Program-made: the position numbers and the translations under genes
Source of the DNA: Candidatus Omnitrophota bacterium
Lineage (GTDB): Bacteria; Omnitrophota; Gorgyraeia; Duberdicusellales; 4484-171
DNA length: 6,363 nt
Assembly (NCBI GenBank): GCA_023228195.1
Contig: JALOBR010000083.1
Location: 1 to 6,363 of the forward strand
Direction: 5' to 3'
The notes under the pieces: generated by a model
The model's database searches: none
Seen by the model: only the letters and a program-made list of their open reading frames with translations
What the model was told of the DNA's origin: nothing
In this document: in pieces, positions 5,511 to 6,363 of the stretch
Layout of the letters: each line of letters begins with the position of its first letter
Numbering within the stretch: the stretch's first letter is position 1

Positions 5511-6363
5511 TCATCCTATCATCTCCATATTTGACCTACCGGGCTTAACCATCGGGGTAACATTATGCGCATAATGTATACTTATATCAACCAACGAAGG
5601 CCCTTTGGACTTTAATGCTTTCCTTAAAGTCAAATGCACTTTTCCCCTTGAGTCCAATTCGAAAGCCCGGATACCGAAAGCGTGTGCGATTTTTTTAAAG
5701 GAATGTTTCGCCAGGAATTTTGAAGCAATATACTTCTTATTGTAAAAAAATTCCTGCTGCTGACGGACCAGGCCTAAGTGCCCGTTATTCATTATAATAA
5801 TCGTCACATTAAGGTTTAATTCAGCCAAAGTTGCCATCTCTTGAATGTTCATTAAAATTGAACCATCCCCGCTTATACAAACTATACGCTTATCCGGATT
5901 TGCCAAGGCAGCGCCAATTGCAGCAGGCAAACCAAACCCCATCGTGCCTAAACCGCCCGAAGTAAGCAATGTGCGCGGTCTTCTAAAAGGATAACTTTGC
6001 GCAACCCACATTTGATGCTGACCGACATCAGTCGTAATTATCGTATCCGGAGAAACCATGCTGCTTATCGCCTTAATTATACTAATCGGATGCAGCTTAT
6101 CTTTGGACGTAAATAGAGGATATTTTTCTTTTTTACTAGCAATTTGAGAAAGCCAATCCTTTCTGGTATTTCTATACACTAACGGTGTTATCGCTTTTAT
6201 AGCCTGGACGATATCCGCGCAAAGAGAAAAATTCGCTTTCTTAATTTTATCAATTTCCGCGTTATCTATATCTATATGAATGATTTTCGCATTACGGACA
6301 AACTGCCGCGCAAGGCCTGTGGCCCTGTCATCAAAGCGCACTCCAAAAGCAAGGATCAAATCA
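5511..6363 (-). CDS. ilvB: Acetolactate synthase catalytic (large) subunit, C-terminal half (cut by window edge)
   Basis: The frame runs off the right edge. The TTG at 6359 is an internal leucine of DLILAFGVRFDDRATG, a conserved middle-domain motif, so roughly half of a usual 550-600-residue protein is outside. Counting from that leucine, the thiamine-diphosphate domain shows ITTDVGQHQMW (108-118), TSGGLGTMGFGLPAAIGA (133-150) and the metal/TPP motif GDGS (164-167) ending in NN (191-192). The next segment, LGLVRQQQEFFY (195-206), and the tail VTPMVKPGRSNMEMIG resemble E. coli AHAS I. Q201 stands where AHAS II has the Trp that favours 2-ketobutyrate, so preference for acetolactate formation is predicted. 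The enzyme condenses two pyruvates, or pyruvate with 2-ketobutyrate, in branched-chain amino-acid synthesis. Its regulatory subunit IlvN follows after 139 bases. It ends in TGA at 5513-5511. Confidence 0.95.
   Translation of the reverse strand, partial: DLILAFGVRFDDRATGLARQFVRNAKIIHIDIDNAEIDKIKKANFSLCADIVQAIKAITPLVYRNTRKDWLSQIASKKEKYPLFTSKDKLHPISIIKAISSMVSPDTIITTDVGQHQMWVAQSYPFRRPRTLLTSGGLGTMGFGLPAAIGAALANPDKRIVCISGDGSILMNIQEMATLAELNLNVTIIIMNNGHLGLVRQQQEFFYNKKYIASKFLAKHSFKKIAHAFGIRAFELDSRGKVHLTLRKALKSKGPSLVDISIHYAHNVTPMVKPGRSNMEMIG

Noticed and set aside
1..6363. CRISPR array, IS element, attachment site or RNA gene
   Set aside because: No regularly spaced repeats, terminal inverted repeats with a transposase, tRNA cloverleaf or rRNA-like sequence was seen on either strand.

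Overview
The window is a compact stretch of bacterial chromosome at roughly 40% GC by eye, with genes almost back to back. It carries five consecutive minus-strand genes (6363 down to 868) and two plus-strand genes (2-856) that converge on them. The mix is amino-acid biosynthesis plus polytopic membrane proteins, an AmmeMemoRadiSam-type radical SAM enzyme, a CcdA/DsbD-like protein and a DUF2752 protein. This suggests an anaerobic or uncultured lineage, perhaps Omnitrophota- or Elusimicrobiota-like. That assignment is an inference with low confidence. No phage, IS, CRISPR, tRNA or rRNA signature was seen.

Layout. Positions 2-313 (+) hold the C-terminal part of a small membrane protein of unknown function. 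Positions 314-469 hold no supported gene but contain a nested inverted repeat. Positions 470-856 (+) encode a DUF2752 membrane protein with a CPFC motif. It converges, with 11 bases between stops and no visible terminator, on 868-3240 (-). That gene encodes a 790-residue protein with a spermidine-synthase-like domain inserted between two related membrane halves. Upstream in the same direction are a CcdA/TauE-SafE-like membrane protein (3283-3939), the radical SAM enzyme AmrS (3946-5037), the acetolactate synthase regulatory subunit IlvN (5057-5371), and the C-terminal half of the catalytic subunit IlvB (5511-6363), which is cut by the window edge.

How the genes may work together. ilvB-ilvN is an ordinary branched-chain amino-acid pair of the short E. 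coli AHAS I type. It has an unusually long, hairpin-rich 139-base spacer and a strong Shine-Dalgarno before ilvN. The three genes after it form a separate theme. AmrS carries an N-terminal signal or anchor segment that should place a radical SAM domain outside the cytoplasm. The CcdA-like protein has the paired cysteines that move reducing equivalents across a membrane. The positive-inside rule puts the SAM/aminopropyltransferase-like domain of the 790-residue protein on the outer face. A near-consensus promoter in the last codons of ilvN could start an almost leaderless amrS mRNA, giving this trio its own transcription. I propose, as inference only, an envelope-facing redox/SAM-type modification module attached to the ilvBN locus.
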